Both the position numbers and the translations under genes were made by a program. Of a stretch of 7,125 nt of DNA, positions 1 to 6,867 are shown piece after piece (within the stretch, counting starts at the first letter, position 1; each line of letters opens with the position of its first letter). The notes beneath the pieces are model-generated. The model saw nothing but the letters and a program-made list of their open reading frames with translations. It did not search any database and was not told where the DNA came from. This DNA comes from Bacteroidota bacterium (GTDB lineage: Bacteria > Bacteroidota > Bacteroidia > B-17B0 > Aurantibacillaceae), in the NCBI GenBank assembly GCA_025360565.1, contig JANYBY010000054.1:1-7125 (forward strand), given 5' to 3'.

Positions 1-36
1 CATTTATCTTTTATAGATTATTTATTTAACCGCTAA
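1..36 (+). CDS. C-terminal end of an upstream gene (partial, unidentified)
   Basis: Reading from base 1 in frame 1 gives eleven codons (HLSFIDYLFNR) and then TAA at 34-36, twelve bases before the pseI start. The other two forward frames stop earlier, at 14-16 and 25-27, so one of the three is probably the end of the preceding gene; frame 1 leaves the spacing most like the rest of the cluster. The fragment is too short to assign to a family. Given the neighbour, another pseudaminic acid pathway gene (for example pseG or pseH) would be expected there, but that is only a guess from context. Confidence 0.3.
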   Translation, partial: HLSFIDYLFNR

Positions 37-48
37 ACCTTAATAATT

Positions 49-1065
49 ATGTGGCCAAAAAAAACTCCTTTTATCATTGCCGAAATGAGCGGCAATCACA
101 ACCAATCCTTAGACCGGGCTTTTGAAATTGTTGATGCAGCCGCCGAATCCGGGGTTGACGCTGTTAAACTCCAGACCTATACTGCGGATACAATTACAAT
201 GAAAGGCGCCCATACCATTTCAGAAAAAGATTCGCTTTGGTACGGAAAAGAATTGTATGATCTGTATAAAGAAGCTTATACACCGTGGGATTGGCACGAA
301 GCGATATTTAAACGTGCCAAACAAAAAGGCATTATGTGTTTTAGTTCTCCTTTTGATGAAACCGCGGTTGATCTGTTGGAAAAATTAAACTGTCCTATTT
401 ACAAGATCGCTTCTTTCGAAAATACACATCATCCCTTATTAATTAAAGTTGCAAAAACCGGTAAACCAATTATCATGTCCACCGGCGTTGCAAATCTTGA
501 AGAAATACTTGAATCCGTTTCCATTTTAAAGGCAAATGGAGCTACTGACATTACTCTTTTAAAATGCACAAGTACCTATCCGGCCACCGCCGATAATTCC
601 AATCTTTCCACAATTCCATTACTGCAAAAAATATTTCCTGATTGCAAGATCGGGCTTTCCGATCACACCATGGGTATAGGCGTAGCATTAGCTTCTGTTG
701 CCTTAGGAGGACAGGTGATTGAAAAACATTTCACCCTCAGAAGAGCTGATGGCGGTGTGGATTCAGCATTTTCAATGGAACCGGCCGAAATGAAACAATT
801 GGTTTATGAAACTAACCAGGCTTATTTGGCTTTAGGTTCCCCTCAGCTTACTGTTCAAAAAGCCGAAGAGAGAAATGTGTTTTATAAACGATCTATTTAT
901 GTTACTGACGATATAAATGCCGGAGAATTATTTACAGAAAAAAACATTAAGGTCATTCGTCCAGGCGATGGCCTGCATCCAAAGTATTACACAAAATTAA
1001 TTGGCTCTGTGGCCAAATCAAATTATAAAAAAGGCACACCTCTTAAATCTGACATTCTATTTTGA
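49..1065 (+). CDS. pseI: Pseudaminic acid synthase PseI
   Basis: The cytoplasmic enzyme PseI condenses 2,4-diacetamido-2,4,6-trideoxy-L-altropyranose with phosphoenolpyruvate to give pseudaminic acid. The 338 residues are close to the usual ~340-350. The N-terminal TIM barrel (about 1-250) shows the family signatures AEMSGNHN (11-18), VKLQTY (39-44), SDHTMG (204-209) and IEKHFTL (224-230). The C-terminal SAF/antifreeze-like domain (about 281-338) begins at R281-S282 and contains RPGDGLHP. The segment GGVDSAFSMEP (235-245) has the DSAFS wording typical of PseI; sialic acid synthases (NeuB) usually have a PDHKAS-type sequence there, so I favour Pse over Neu5Ac as product. The ATG at 49 places the first beta-strand (FIIAEMS) at the normal distance from the start; no Shine-Dalgarno is visible. 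The stop overlaps the TTG start of the next gene, so the two are probably translated together. Specificity is inferred from motifs alone; legionaminic acid synthase is the main alternative and less likely. Confidence 0.93.
   Translation: MWPKKTPFIIAEMSGNHNQSLDRAFEIVDAAAESGVDAVKLQTYTADTITMKGAHTISEKDSLWYGKELYDLYKEAYTPWDWHEAIFKRAKQKGIMCFSSPFDETAVDLLEKLNCPIYKIASFENTHHPLLIKVAKTGKPIIMSTGVANLEEILESVSILKANGATDITLLKCTSTYPATADNSNLSTIPLLQKIFPDCKIGLSDHTMGIGVALASVALGGQVIEKHFTLRRADGGVDSAFSMEPAEMKQLVYETNQAYLALGSPQLTVQKAEERNVFYKRSIYVTDDINAGELFTEKNIKVIRPGDGLHPKYYTKLIGSVAKSNYKKGTPLKSDILF
1062..1065 (+). promoter_or_regulatory. TTGA start/stop overlap between pseI and the fusion gene
   Basis: TTG (1062-1064) overlaps the pseI stop TGA (1063-1065), the TTG equivalent of the common ATGA coupling junction. 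No Shine-Dalgarno precedes it (upstream text is ...gacattctat), so initiation probably depends on ribosomes that have just finished pseI. The next in-frame ATG is 228 bases further on (1290) and would remove 76 residues, so the exact start remains less certain than for the neighbouring genes. Confidence 0.6.
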
Positions 1066-3560
1066 AACTGGTTCGTTTAACTATATCTGTTTATTTTCAG
1101 TTTTTAAAGGGATTAATTGCTTTTCTGTTTCGCAAAAAAAACAGAAAAGCTTGCGCAGTCGATTCGTTTGCAAATCAATTTTCGTTCAGGGCGCCGTTAA
1201 ATCTCAATTTTATTCACTTTACTTTAAAACAATTAAAAGATACAATTAAAAAAATATGGCGCAAGTCCAAAAATGAATCTGTCATTTTAATGTCAGCCGA
1301 TTCTAAAAATGCAGTAATTGAACCGAGTCCAAAATACAAAAAGCTTGTTACCGAAGATTATCTTGGCGAAATTTTGTCCATAAAATTTAATATGGTCTTA
1401 ATATACGACCAGGTCCATTATTCGGGCAGTTTTTTAAACAAACTCTTTTTATCGTTTGTTGCCATTACCCTTTTTCCTATTTTCCTTTTCATTTCCTTGT
1501 TTTTTAAAAATAAAAAGTCTTTTCTTTTTTCTTTTCTTGAATTAATGGAGATAATCATTGTAACGGATCTATTCATCAAATCGGATGTTAATAATGTGTA
1601 TACTTTTATGGCGTATGAAAAATCAAGCAATTTTTTAGCCATTATTTTTAATTTAAACGGAATTTCACTCACAAAAATTTGTTCGCCCAATCCAATAAGT
1701 ATATATTATAAAAAAGTAGTTGCCAATACATTTATTTTAACTGCCCCTTATCAATTAGAAGAATATGCCACTTTAAAAGATAACTGGTATGTTGATAAAG
1801 TTGAATTGTGGCCTGTGCACGACTTTAAAAAATATAAACAAAAATATCTCAGTACAATAGACAAAGATCTGCAATCAAATATTATAGGTTTTTATTCATC
1901 GGCTTTTGCACGCAGAAACCAAATGGGTCACAATACTTTAGATCTGCAATATAGTAGAGCGGAAACAAAGTTAATTGTACAATTAAATAAGTTTTTGCAT
2001 AAACACACTCAGTACCAGCTTAAAATATATCCGCATCCAACCGAAAAAAGTAGTGATACTGAATTTAAAAAAACAAAAGAATACTACTTATCTTTATTCA
2101 ACGGAACAGCAGACAGAGTTCTTTTCCCTGAGCCGGGTGAAAATACGTGGGAAACCTTTGATTCAATCGATGTGTCACTTTCCGTTTCTTCCACCATAAA
2201 TTTCGAGAGACTATTTTGCGGTTACAAAAGTCTTTTTGCTCAATTAGATTTTGACAAAAGTTCTTTTGGTAAAACGAAAATGAAGGCCATAACGATATTA
2301 AATGAAGATAAGTTTGATGAATCGCTGCTTTACTATTTAAATATTTCTAAAAAAGAATTTTTCGTCCAGCATCAGATAAACGACTATATTTTTTACGGGA
2401 ACGAAAAAGACAAATTTACGCTAAAGGAAAAAGCACAGATCATTACCTGCAAACGCTGCATTATGTCATCCGACAATGATCCGGACTTAGTGCTTAACGA
2501 TGAAGGGATATGTAACCATTGTGTTAATTTTGATGAAGCCGCTAAAAAATATCCATCAAATACAACCGATGCCGCTACGAAATTTGACGAATTAATTGCC
2601 GAAATTAAAAAAAGAGGGGAAGGAAAAAAATACGATGCTGTGCTCGGAGTCAGCGGTGGCGTTGATAGCACCTATCTTGCGTGGCTTTGCAAAGAAAGAG
2701 GTCTTCGTATATTGCTTATGCACTGCGATAATGGATGGAACAGTGAGTTAGCTGTAAATAATATTTCTAACCTTATAAAAGCTACCGGTTTTGAATTGTA
2801 CACATACGTTCTGGATTGGGAATCGTTTAAAGATCTTCAGTTAGCGTTTATTAAATCGGGAGTGGTTGATATAGAATTACCATATGACTACGCTTTGTAC
2901 ATCTTGCTGTTTAAACTAGCGAAACAAAATAAAATACCATCAGTTTTAAGTGGACACAATCTTGTTACAGAAGGAACCTACATGCCCAAATCATGGGTAC
3001 ACGATAAAATTGATATTGGCAATATACTTGACATTCACAAAACGCATGGTACTATGGAGCTTACAAAATATCCTAACATGTGGGTAGCGAAATATTTGTA
3101 TTACCAAAAAACCGGTTTTTTAAAAAGCTTTCAATTACTTAATTACACTGTTTATAATAAAGAAGATGTTAAAAATTTTATTACCGAAAAATTAAACTGG
3201 CGCGATTACGGCGGAAAACATTACGAATCTGTTTTTACCCGCTTTTATCAGGGTTATATTTTACCAAGACGTTTTAAGATCGATAAGCGACAATACCATT
3301 TGTCTACACTTATTCAATCGGGGCAAATTAGCAGGGAAAAAGCTTTGCAAGAATTTGCAAAACCAAATTATGATCCAAAGCAATTAGAAACTGATTATGA
3401 TTTCGTATTAAAAAAGTTACAGGTATCAAAAGAGGAGTTTGAAAATTACATGGACGCGCCGATCAAAAAACATACGGATTATAAAAACATTAAAACTTTC
3501 TGGAGAAGATATTTTAAACTTATCCGCATCACCAAACAAATTTTCTTTATCAGAAAATAA
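1062..3560 (+). CDS. Fusion: GT-B-like glycosyltransferase region + N-acetyl sugar amidotransferase (PseA/WbpG type)
   Basis: An 832-residue protein in two parts. The C-terminal part (about 461-832, 372 residues, the usual full length of the family) is an N-acetyl sugar amidotransferase. It has cysteine pairs C463/C466 and C484/C487 (probable zinc site), the ATP-pyrophosphatase P-loop SGGVDS at 531-536, and SGHN at 630-633. Family members (PseA, WbpG) convert an N-acetyl group of a sugar to acetamidino, with ammonia usually supplied by HisH/HisF-like partners; none is in this window. The N-terminal part (1-460) matches nothing I can name with certainty. It has a strongly hydrophobic stretch at 128-148, then alternating strand/helix text resembling a GT-B fold: VYTFMAYE (179-186), NIIGFYS (273-279), YPHP with H325-P326, EPGENTWE (357-364), and SVSSTINFE (374-382). 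HP followed by an S/SS motif is characteristic of several bacterial CMP-sugar transferases, so a nonulosonate transferase is a reasonable guess. The start is TTG within TTGA, overlapping the pseI stop; the first in-frame ATG is at codon 77. Beside pseI, amidination of pseudaminic acid is the likeliest role; another N-acetyl sugar is possible. Confidence 0.85.
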   Translation: MKLVRLTISVYFQFLKGLIAFLFRKKNRKACAVDSFANQFSFRAPLNLNFIHFTLKQLKDTIKKIWRKSKNESVILMSADSKNAVIEPSPKYKKLVTEDYLGEILSIKFNMVLIYDQVHYSGSFLNKLFLSFVAITLFPIFLFISLFFKNKKSFLFSFLELMEIIIVTDLFIKSDVNNVYTFMAYEKSSNFLAIIFNLNGISLTKICSPNPISIYYKKVVANTFILTAPYQLEEYATLKDNWYVDKVELWPVHDFKKYKQKYLSTIDKDLQSNIIGFYSSAFARRNQMGHNTLDLQYSRAETKLIVQLNKFLHKHTQYQLKIYPHPTEKSSDTEFKKTKEYYLSLFNGTADRVLFPEPGENTWETFDSIDVSLSVSSTINFERLFCGYKSLFAQLDFDKSSFGKTKMKAITILNEDKFDESLLYYLNISKKEFFVQHQINDYIFYGNEKDKFTLKEKAQIITCKRCIMSSDNDPDLVLNDEGICNHCVNFDEAAKKYPSNTTDAATKFDELIAEIKKRGEGKKYDAVLGVSGGVDSTYLAWLCKERGLRILLMHCDNGWNSELAVNNISNLIKATGFELYTYVLDWESFKDLQLAFIKSGVVDIELPYDYALYILLFKLAKQNKIPSVLSGHNLVTEGTYMPKSWVHDKIDIGNILDIHKTHGTMELTKYPNMWVAKYLYYQKTGFLKSFQLLNYTVYNKEDVKNFITEKLNWRDYGGKHYESVFTRFYQGYILPRRFKIDKRQYHLSTLIQSGQISREKALQEFAKPNYDPKQLETDYDFVLKKLQVSKEEFENYMDAPIKKHTDYKNIKTFWRRYFKLIRITKQIFFIRK

Positions 3561-3565
3561 GATCT

Positions 3566-4801
3566 ATGCCAAAGTATTCAAACGTCGCTTTTTTTGTTGA
3601 TGACCTTAACTCTTCATTCACCATTAACGAATTAAACAAATTGGCAAGTTCTTTTAAAACGGTAAGCCTGTTCTCAACATCCCCTGTATCAGCCTCCGTT
3701 CTAAGCAAGCATTCGAATGTTAGCAACATCGAGATCAACTTTAAGGAATATTCACCGGGTAAAATTGTTTTTGGAAATTTTGGTTTTCTGTTTCAGTCAA
3801 TAATTAAAGAGTTTTTTTTAAGTTCAAAATACCTCTTCCATTTAAACTTGTTTAAACAAAAAATAAGCGAGCTTGTACGCTCCATTTATCTTGCGGATGA
3901 AGTAACAAAAAAATTATCTGCCAATAACACGCAAGAAACCCTATACTATTCCTTTTGGTTCAATCAATGGGCCACAGTTTTAGCTTTTCTTAATAAAAAA
4001 AAACAAGGGTCCGAAAATTGTATTACAAGGGCACACGGCATCGATATTTACGAAGAGCGAATACCTTATATTCACCGGATCGCCTTCCGATGGTTTCAAT
4101 TAAAGTATATTACAAACGTATGTTCAGTTTCTCATAAAGGCGCCTCGTATTTAAAAAATAAATATCCTTACTATCAAACTAAAATTTCATCCGTTTACCT
4201 CGGCACTAATTATTCGGGCATCAATCCCTTCAATGAAAAAAATACCTTTACCATTGTTTCATGCGCTAAGATCCGCAACCTTAAAAGAATTCATTTGATT
4301 CCCGAAATTTTATTGCACATTGATTTCCCTATCAATTGGATCCATATTGGCGATGAGGATAAAACCGATCCCGATGTTCAATTACTCCACCTCAATCTTT
4401 CAGTGCTTCAAAAAAACAAACCAAATGTAACTATCAGGCTTTTAGGAAATCTCGATAATAAAGAAGTCCTTAAATTTTACGAAAATAATTCCATAAATCT
4501 TTTTGTAAGCGTTAGCAAAACAGAAGGCCTTCCTGTAAGTATGATGGAAGCTTTAAGTTTCGGAATACCAATTATGGCCACAGATGTGGGAGGTTGTTCT
4601 GAAATAGTAAACCAACAAACCGGATTTCTCATTTCTAAAGAATTTGATCCGCAAGAAATCGCTAAGCAAATTAAAGCTTTTTCAATTTCTGAAAAAAATA
4701 AAGATGCTTTTCGAATTCATGCTGTTGAATACTGGAAAAACCATTTCAATTCAACTGATAATTTTAATCAGTTTTTGAAAAAAAATATACAAAGCAATTG
4801 A
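3566..4801 (+). CDS. Family 4 (GT4) glycosyltransferase
   Basis: A 411-residue retaining glycosyltransferase of the GT-B fold, expected in the cytoplasm or at the inner face of the inner membrane, adding one sugar from a nucleotide donor to a lipid-linked glycan. The C-terminal half carries the diagnostic GT4 signature: E320-G-L-P-V-S-M-M-E328 (the EX7E pair that holds the donor), followed by ALSFGIPIMATDVGG and a conserved NxxTGFL segment. The N-lobe has RAHGIDIYEER around 155-165, a form seen in exopolysaccharide and O-antigen GT4 enzymes, with H157 the likely active-site histidine. No signal peptide or membrane segment is evident. The ATG at 3566 lies five bases after the preceding stop and leads directly into the first beta-strand (NVAFFVDD). 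The coding region contains a run of nine A at 3995-4003 but stays in frame. Donor and acceptor cannot be read from the sequence. Confidence 0.9.
   Translation: MPKYSNVAFFVDDLNSSFTINELNKLASSFKTVSLFSTSPVSASVLSKHSNVSNIEINFKEYSPGKIVFGNFGFLFQSIIKEFFLSSKYLFHLNLFKQKISELVRSIYLADEVTKKLSANNTQETLYYSFWFNQWATVLAFLNKKKQGSENCITRAHGIDIYEERIPYIHRIAFRWFQLKYITNVCSVSHKGASYLKNKYPYYQTKISSVYLGTNYSGINPFNEKNTFTIVSCAKIRNLKRIHLIPEILLHIDFPINWIHIGDEDKTDPDVQLLHLNLSVLQKNKPNVTIRLLGNLDNKEVLKFYENNSINLFVSVSKTEGLPVSMMEALSFGIPIMATDVGGCSEIVNQQTGFLISKEFDPQEIAKQIKAFSISEKNKDAFRIHAVEYWKNHFNSTDNFNQFLKKNIQSN
4798..4801 (+). promoter_or_regulatory. TTGA start/stop overlap between the two glycosyltransferases
   Basis: TTG (4798-4800) overlaps TGA (4799-4801). 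The TTG start is well supported because the protein then begins SKSLLIINYNFPP, where the hydrophobic first beta-strand and the following NFPP-x-GG-RR element of this glycosyltransferase group fall exactly at the amino terminus; a later start would delete them. There is no Shine-Dalgarno, only an A-rich stretch, so re-initiation after the upstream gene is the likely mode. Confidence 0.75.
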
Positions 4802-6066
4802 GTAAATCACTTCTCATCATTAATTATAACTTTCCGCCTACTCCCGGCATTGGAGGAAGACGCTGGGCAAAATTTTCGAAATATCTTGCAAAGGACGGCT
4901 ACGAGTTATTTGTTATTGGCGCCCTGAATAGAGAAGTCAAAAACTCTGCATGGAGCGCAGATGTTGAGAATAACAACAGGATCCATTATTTCCCGATAAA
5001 AACAAAATTTTATAATTTTTTTCATAATTACAGCCCGGCCTTTTTAAATAAGGTGGCTTATAAATTTTCGAGGTTTCGTTTGGAATTATTTTTTAAAGGA
5101 AATTTTTACGATAAAGCCCTTGCAAGTAATCCGCTTTTTTATAAAAAAGCGAAAGAGCTGATAAAAAACAATTCTATAAAAAATATTGTTATAACCATTG
5201 CCCCCAATCGCCTTGTTGAAGTAGGTTTACAACTAAAAAAAGATTTTCCGGATATTAATTTAATTCTCGATGTCAGGGATCCCTGGAATATTTGCAATGA
5301 AGAATGGGATCAAAAATATTTAACCGCTGAAAGAAAAGCATATGAACTTAGTATTGAAAACAAGGCTCTTCAAGCGGCCAATACGGTTTTAACCGTTAGC
5401 GATTTTATCACAAATCATTATGCCGCGCTTCTTCCTTCCGAAAAAAATAAATTTGTAACAATACCTAACGGATATGATACAGACGAAGTGTTTACTTCTG
5501 ATGCAATAGTTAAAACGAATAAAGAGAAGATAAAAAATATCGTTTTTGCCGGCACCCTGTATGACAATGTTACCGGCGTTTTTGAAGAATTCGTTATTGC
5601 CGTTAATGAACTTGGGGCAGAAATGCCTGAAGTTTTTTCCGATATCCAATTTCATTTTTACATTCACCGTTTGCCCCAGTTCGAAAAAATAGTTTCAAAT
5701 CACAATTGTAGGTCAGTTCTCTTTTTTGATCACTTGCCCTTGTCAAAAATTCAGGAAGTCATCTCTCAATCCTACGCATGTATTCTGTTTCTTTCACCGA
5801 ACTACGAATTTAGCCTAAGCACCAAGTTTTTTGAGTACTTATCGAAAAATAAAAAAATTCTCGTTTTTTCTAAACCCGGTTTAACACCCGATCTGATCCA
5901 AAAAAATAATCTGGGCTATGTAATGACTCCCACAACAATTAAAAAAGACCTGCGTTTAGCTATAACAGAGCTCAGTAGCGGAAATTATAATTCCCCACAT
6001 ACTTTTGATATTGGCAGTTACACCATCGGAAACATTAGCAATTCTCTTAAACAATATTTTAAATAA
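4798..6066 (+). CDS. GT4-like glycosyltransferase
   Basis: A 422-residue GT-B glycosyltransferase, related to but clearly different from its upstream neighbour. The N-terminus has the glycine-rich loop element NYNFPPTPGIGGRRW (9-23), which follows the first beta-strand in many exopolysaccharide GT4 enzymes. DVRDPW (158-163) is the mid-N-lobe motif of the same group. A linker follows around 220-250, leading into NIVFAGTLYDN, the first strand of the C-lobe. The donor-site helix reads STKFFEYLSKNKKIL with E346 as the equivalent of the second glutamate of EX7E; the first glutamate of that motif is not in its usual spacing (the nearest, E337, is nine residues before). This is common in the subgroup whose motif reads S-x-K-x-FEYL. 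No membrane segment is seen. It overlaps the upstream gene by four bases and abuts the downstream one, so it is part of the same transcript. The sugar it transfers is unknown. Confidence 0.87.
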   Translation: MSKSLLIINYNFPPTPGIGGRRWAKFSKYLAKDGYELFVIGALNREVKNSAWSADVENNNRIHYFPIKTKFYNFFHNYSPAFLNKVAYKFSRFRLELFFKGNFYDKALASNPLFYKKAKELIKNNSIKNIVITIAPNRLVEVGLQLKKDFPDINLILDVRDPWNICNEEWDQKYLTAERKAYELSIENKALQAANTVLTVSDFITNHYAALLPSEKNKFVTIPNGYDTDEVFTSDAIVKTNKEKIKNIVFAGTLYDNVTGVFEEFVIAVNELGAEMPEVFSDIQFHFYIHRLPQFEKIVSNHNCRSVLFFDHLPLSKIQEVISQSYACILFLSPNYEFSLSTKFFEYLSKNKKILVFSKPGLTPDLIQKNNLGYVMTPTTIKKDLRLAITELSSGNYNSPHTFDIGSYTIGNISNSLKQYFK

Positions 6067-6867
6067 ATGATCATTATTAGCGATATTCTTAATGGGCTTT
6101 TGATGACGCGACTTAAAAATAAAAATTATCGGCATAAAATATTTTTAGCCGCACTTAACCACGAACTGCGCCATAAAAAGATCGGAAAAGCGCTTTTAAG
6201 GAATCTGAATCAATTAATGAGTTCAGACACTTCTATTCATAATGAATTTACCGAACTTGTTGGGAAAGAAAATTTTCAAACCAAATTTTGGGAGAGTGAT
6301 CTTGGTTATTTATGGTTTGAAGGAAACGCTAACGCAAATAAACCCTATTTTAACGAAGCGGTGCAACTTATAAAGCGTAATTCCATACAATCATTATTGG
6401 ACGTGGGATGCGGCTGGGGCGTATTTTGCAACAAATGCATTCAGGAGACAAAAATAAGTTCTGTAAAAGGGATCGATATAAGTGAGGGTGTTATTCAAAG
6501 CGCCCAAAATAAATTTAAAAATGGTAAGCTTTCTTTTGAAGTAAAAGACGCTTTTCTTGTTTCAGAAAAATATGATCTGGTCACAATTTTTGGTTCTGTT
6601 GATTATATCCATCCCGATAAAATAGAAGAGTTTGTGGTTAAATTAATAGATACTGCAAAAAAAAACGTGTTGATCGTACACTCCTTAAGAAAAATAAGCA
6701 TTGAAGATCTTTTGATGCTGAATCATTCTTCTGAAATTAAACGCTACGATATTGGTTATGTTCATCCCCTGCAGTTCATCCTTAATAAATACAAAGAAGA
6801 TCTAAAATTCACTTTTACCATTACAAGATCAGGCCTCGATTCGGCTTTGGTTATTGTTTCTAAATAA
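6067..6867 (+). CDS. Class I SAM-dependent methyltransferase
   Basis: A 266-residue protein with a typical Rossmann methyltransferase core from about residue 95. The SAM-binding motif I is LLDVGCGWG (D112, G114, G116, G118), the acidic end of the second strand is KGIDIS (D137, expected to hold the ribose hydroxyls), and a motif IV-like strand reads KYDLVTIFGSVDYI. The ~90 residues before the core are helical-looking and probably form a lid or substrate-binding cap; they contain FWESDLGYLWFEGNAN, which I cannot assign. In this setting an O-methyltransferase acting on a sugar of the glycan, or capping its non-reducing end, is the best guess, but substrate is not visible. The ATG at 6067 directly follows the previous TAA with no gap; a second in-frame ATG at 6103 (MTRLKNKN) is possible and would drop twelve hydrophobic residues. 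Confidence 0.87.
   Translation: MIIISDILNGLLMTRLKNKNYRHKIFLAALNHELRHKKIGKALLRNLNQLMSSDTSIHNEFTELVGKENFQTKFWESDLGYLWFEGNANANKPYFNEAVQLIKRNSIQSLLDVGCGWGVFCNKCIQETKISSVKGIDISEGVIQSAQNKFKNGKLSFEVKDAFLVSEKYDLVTIFGSVDYIHPDKIEEFVVKLIDTAKKNVLIVHSLRKISIEDLLMLNHSSEIKRYDIGYVHPLQFILNKYKEDLKFTFTITRSGLDSALVIVSK

Noticed and set aside
1..48. Promoter upstream of pseI
   Set aside because: The stretch is AT-rich, but I could not pick out a convincing Bacteroidota -33 TTG / -7 TAnnTTTG pair; it mostly reads as the end of another gene and the operon probably starts further upstream.
49..1065. N-acetylneuraminate (sialic acid) synthase NeuB as the product
   Set aside because: The GGVDSAFSMEP segment at residues 235-245 and the N-terminal AEMSGNHN wording fit PseI better than NeuB, where a PDHKAS-type sequence is expected.
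1001..1249. Open frame of 82 codons overlapping the end of pseI and the start of the fusion gene
   Set aside because: It lies in a different frame across two better supported coding regions, has no family resemblance, and pseI and the fusion gene already meet at a TTGA junction.
1418..1690. Minus-strand open frame of 90 codons
   Set aside because: Antisense to the hydrophobic, low-complexity part of the fusion gene; its lysine-rich composition simply mirrors the T-rich sense strand.
2640..2660. PP-loop SGGVDS taken as asparagine synthase, QueC or GMP synthase
   Set aside because: The paired cysteines just upstream, the ~372-residue length and the glycan context fit the N-acetyl sugar amidotransferase family; the glutaminase domain of asparagine/GMP synthases is missing.
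2393..2671. Minus-strand open frame of 92 codons
   Set aside because: Antisense to the cysteine and P-loop motifs of the amidotransferase domain, which fix the coding strand.
3550..3738. Minus-strand open frame of 62 codons
   Set aside because: Antisense to the N-terminus of the first GT4 enzyme; no motif and no start signal.
5389..5667. Minus-strand open frame of 92 codons
   Set aside because: Antisense to the middle of the second GT4 enzyme, whose frame is confirmed by motifs on both sides.
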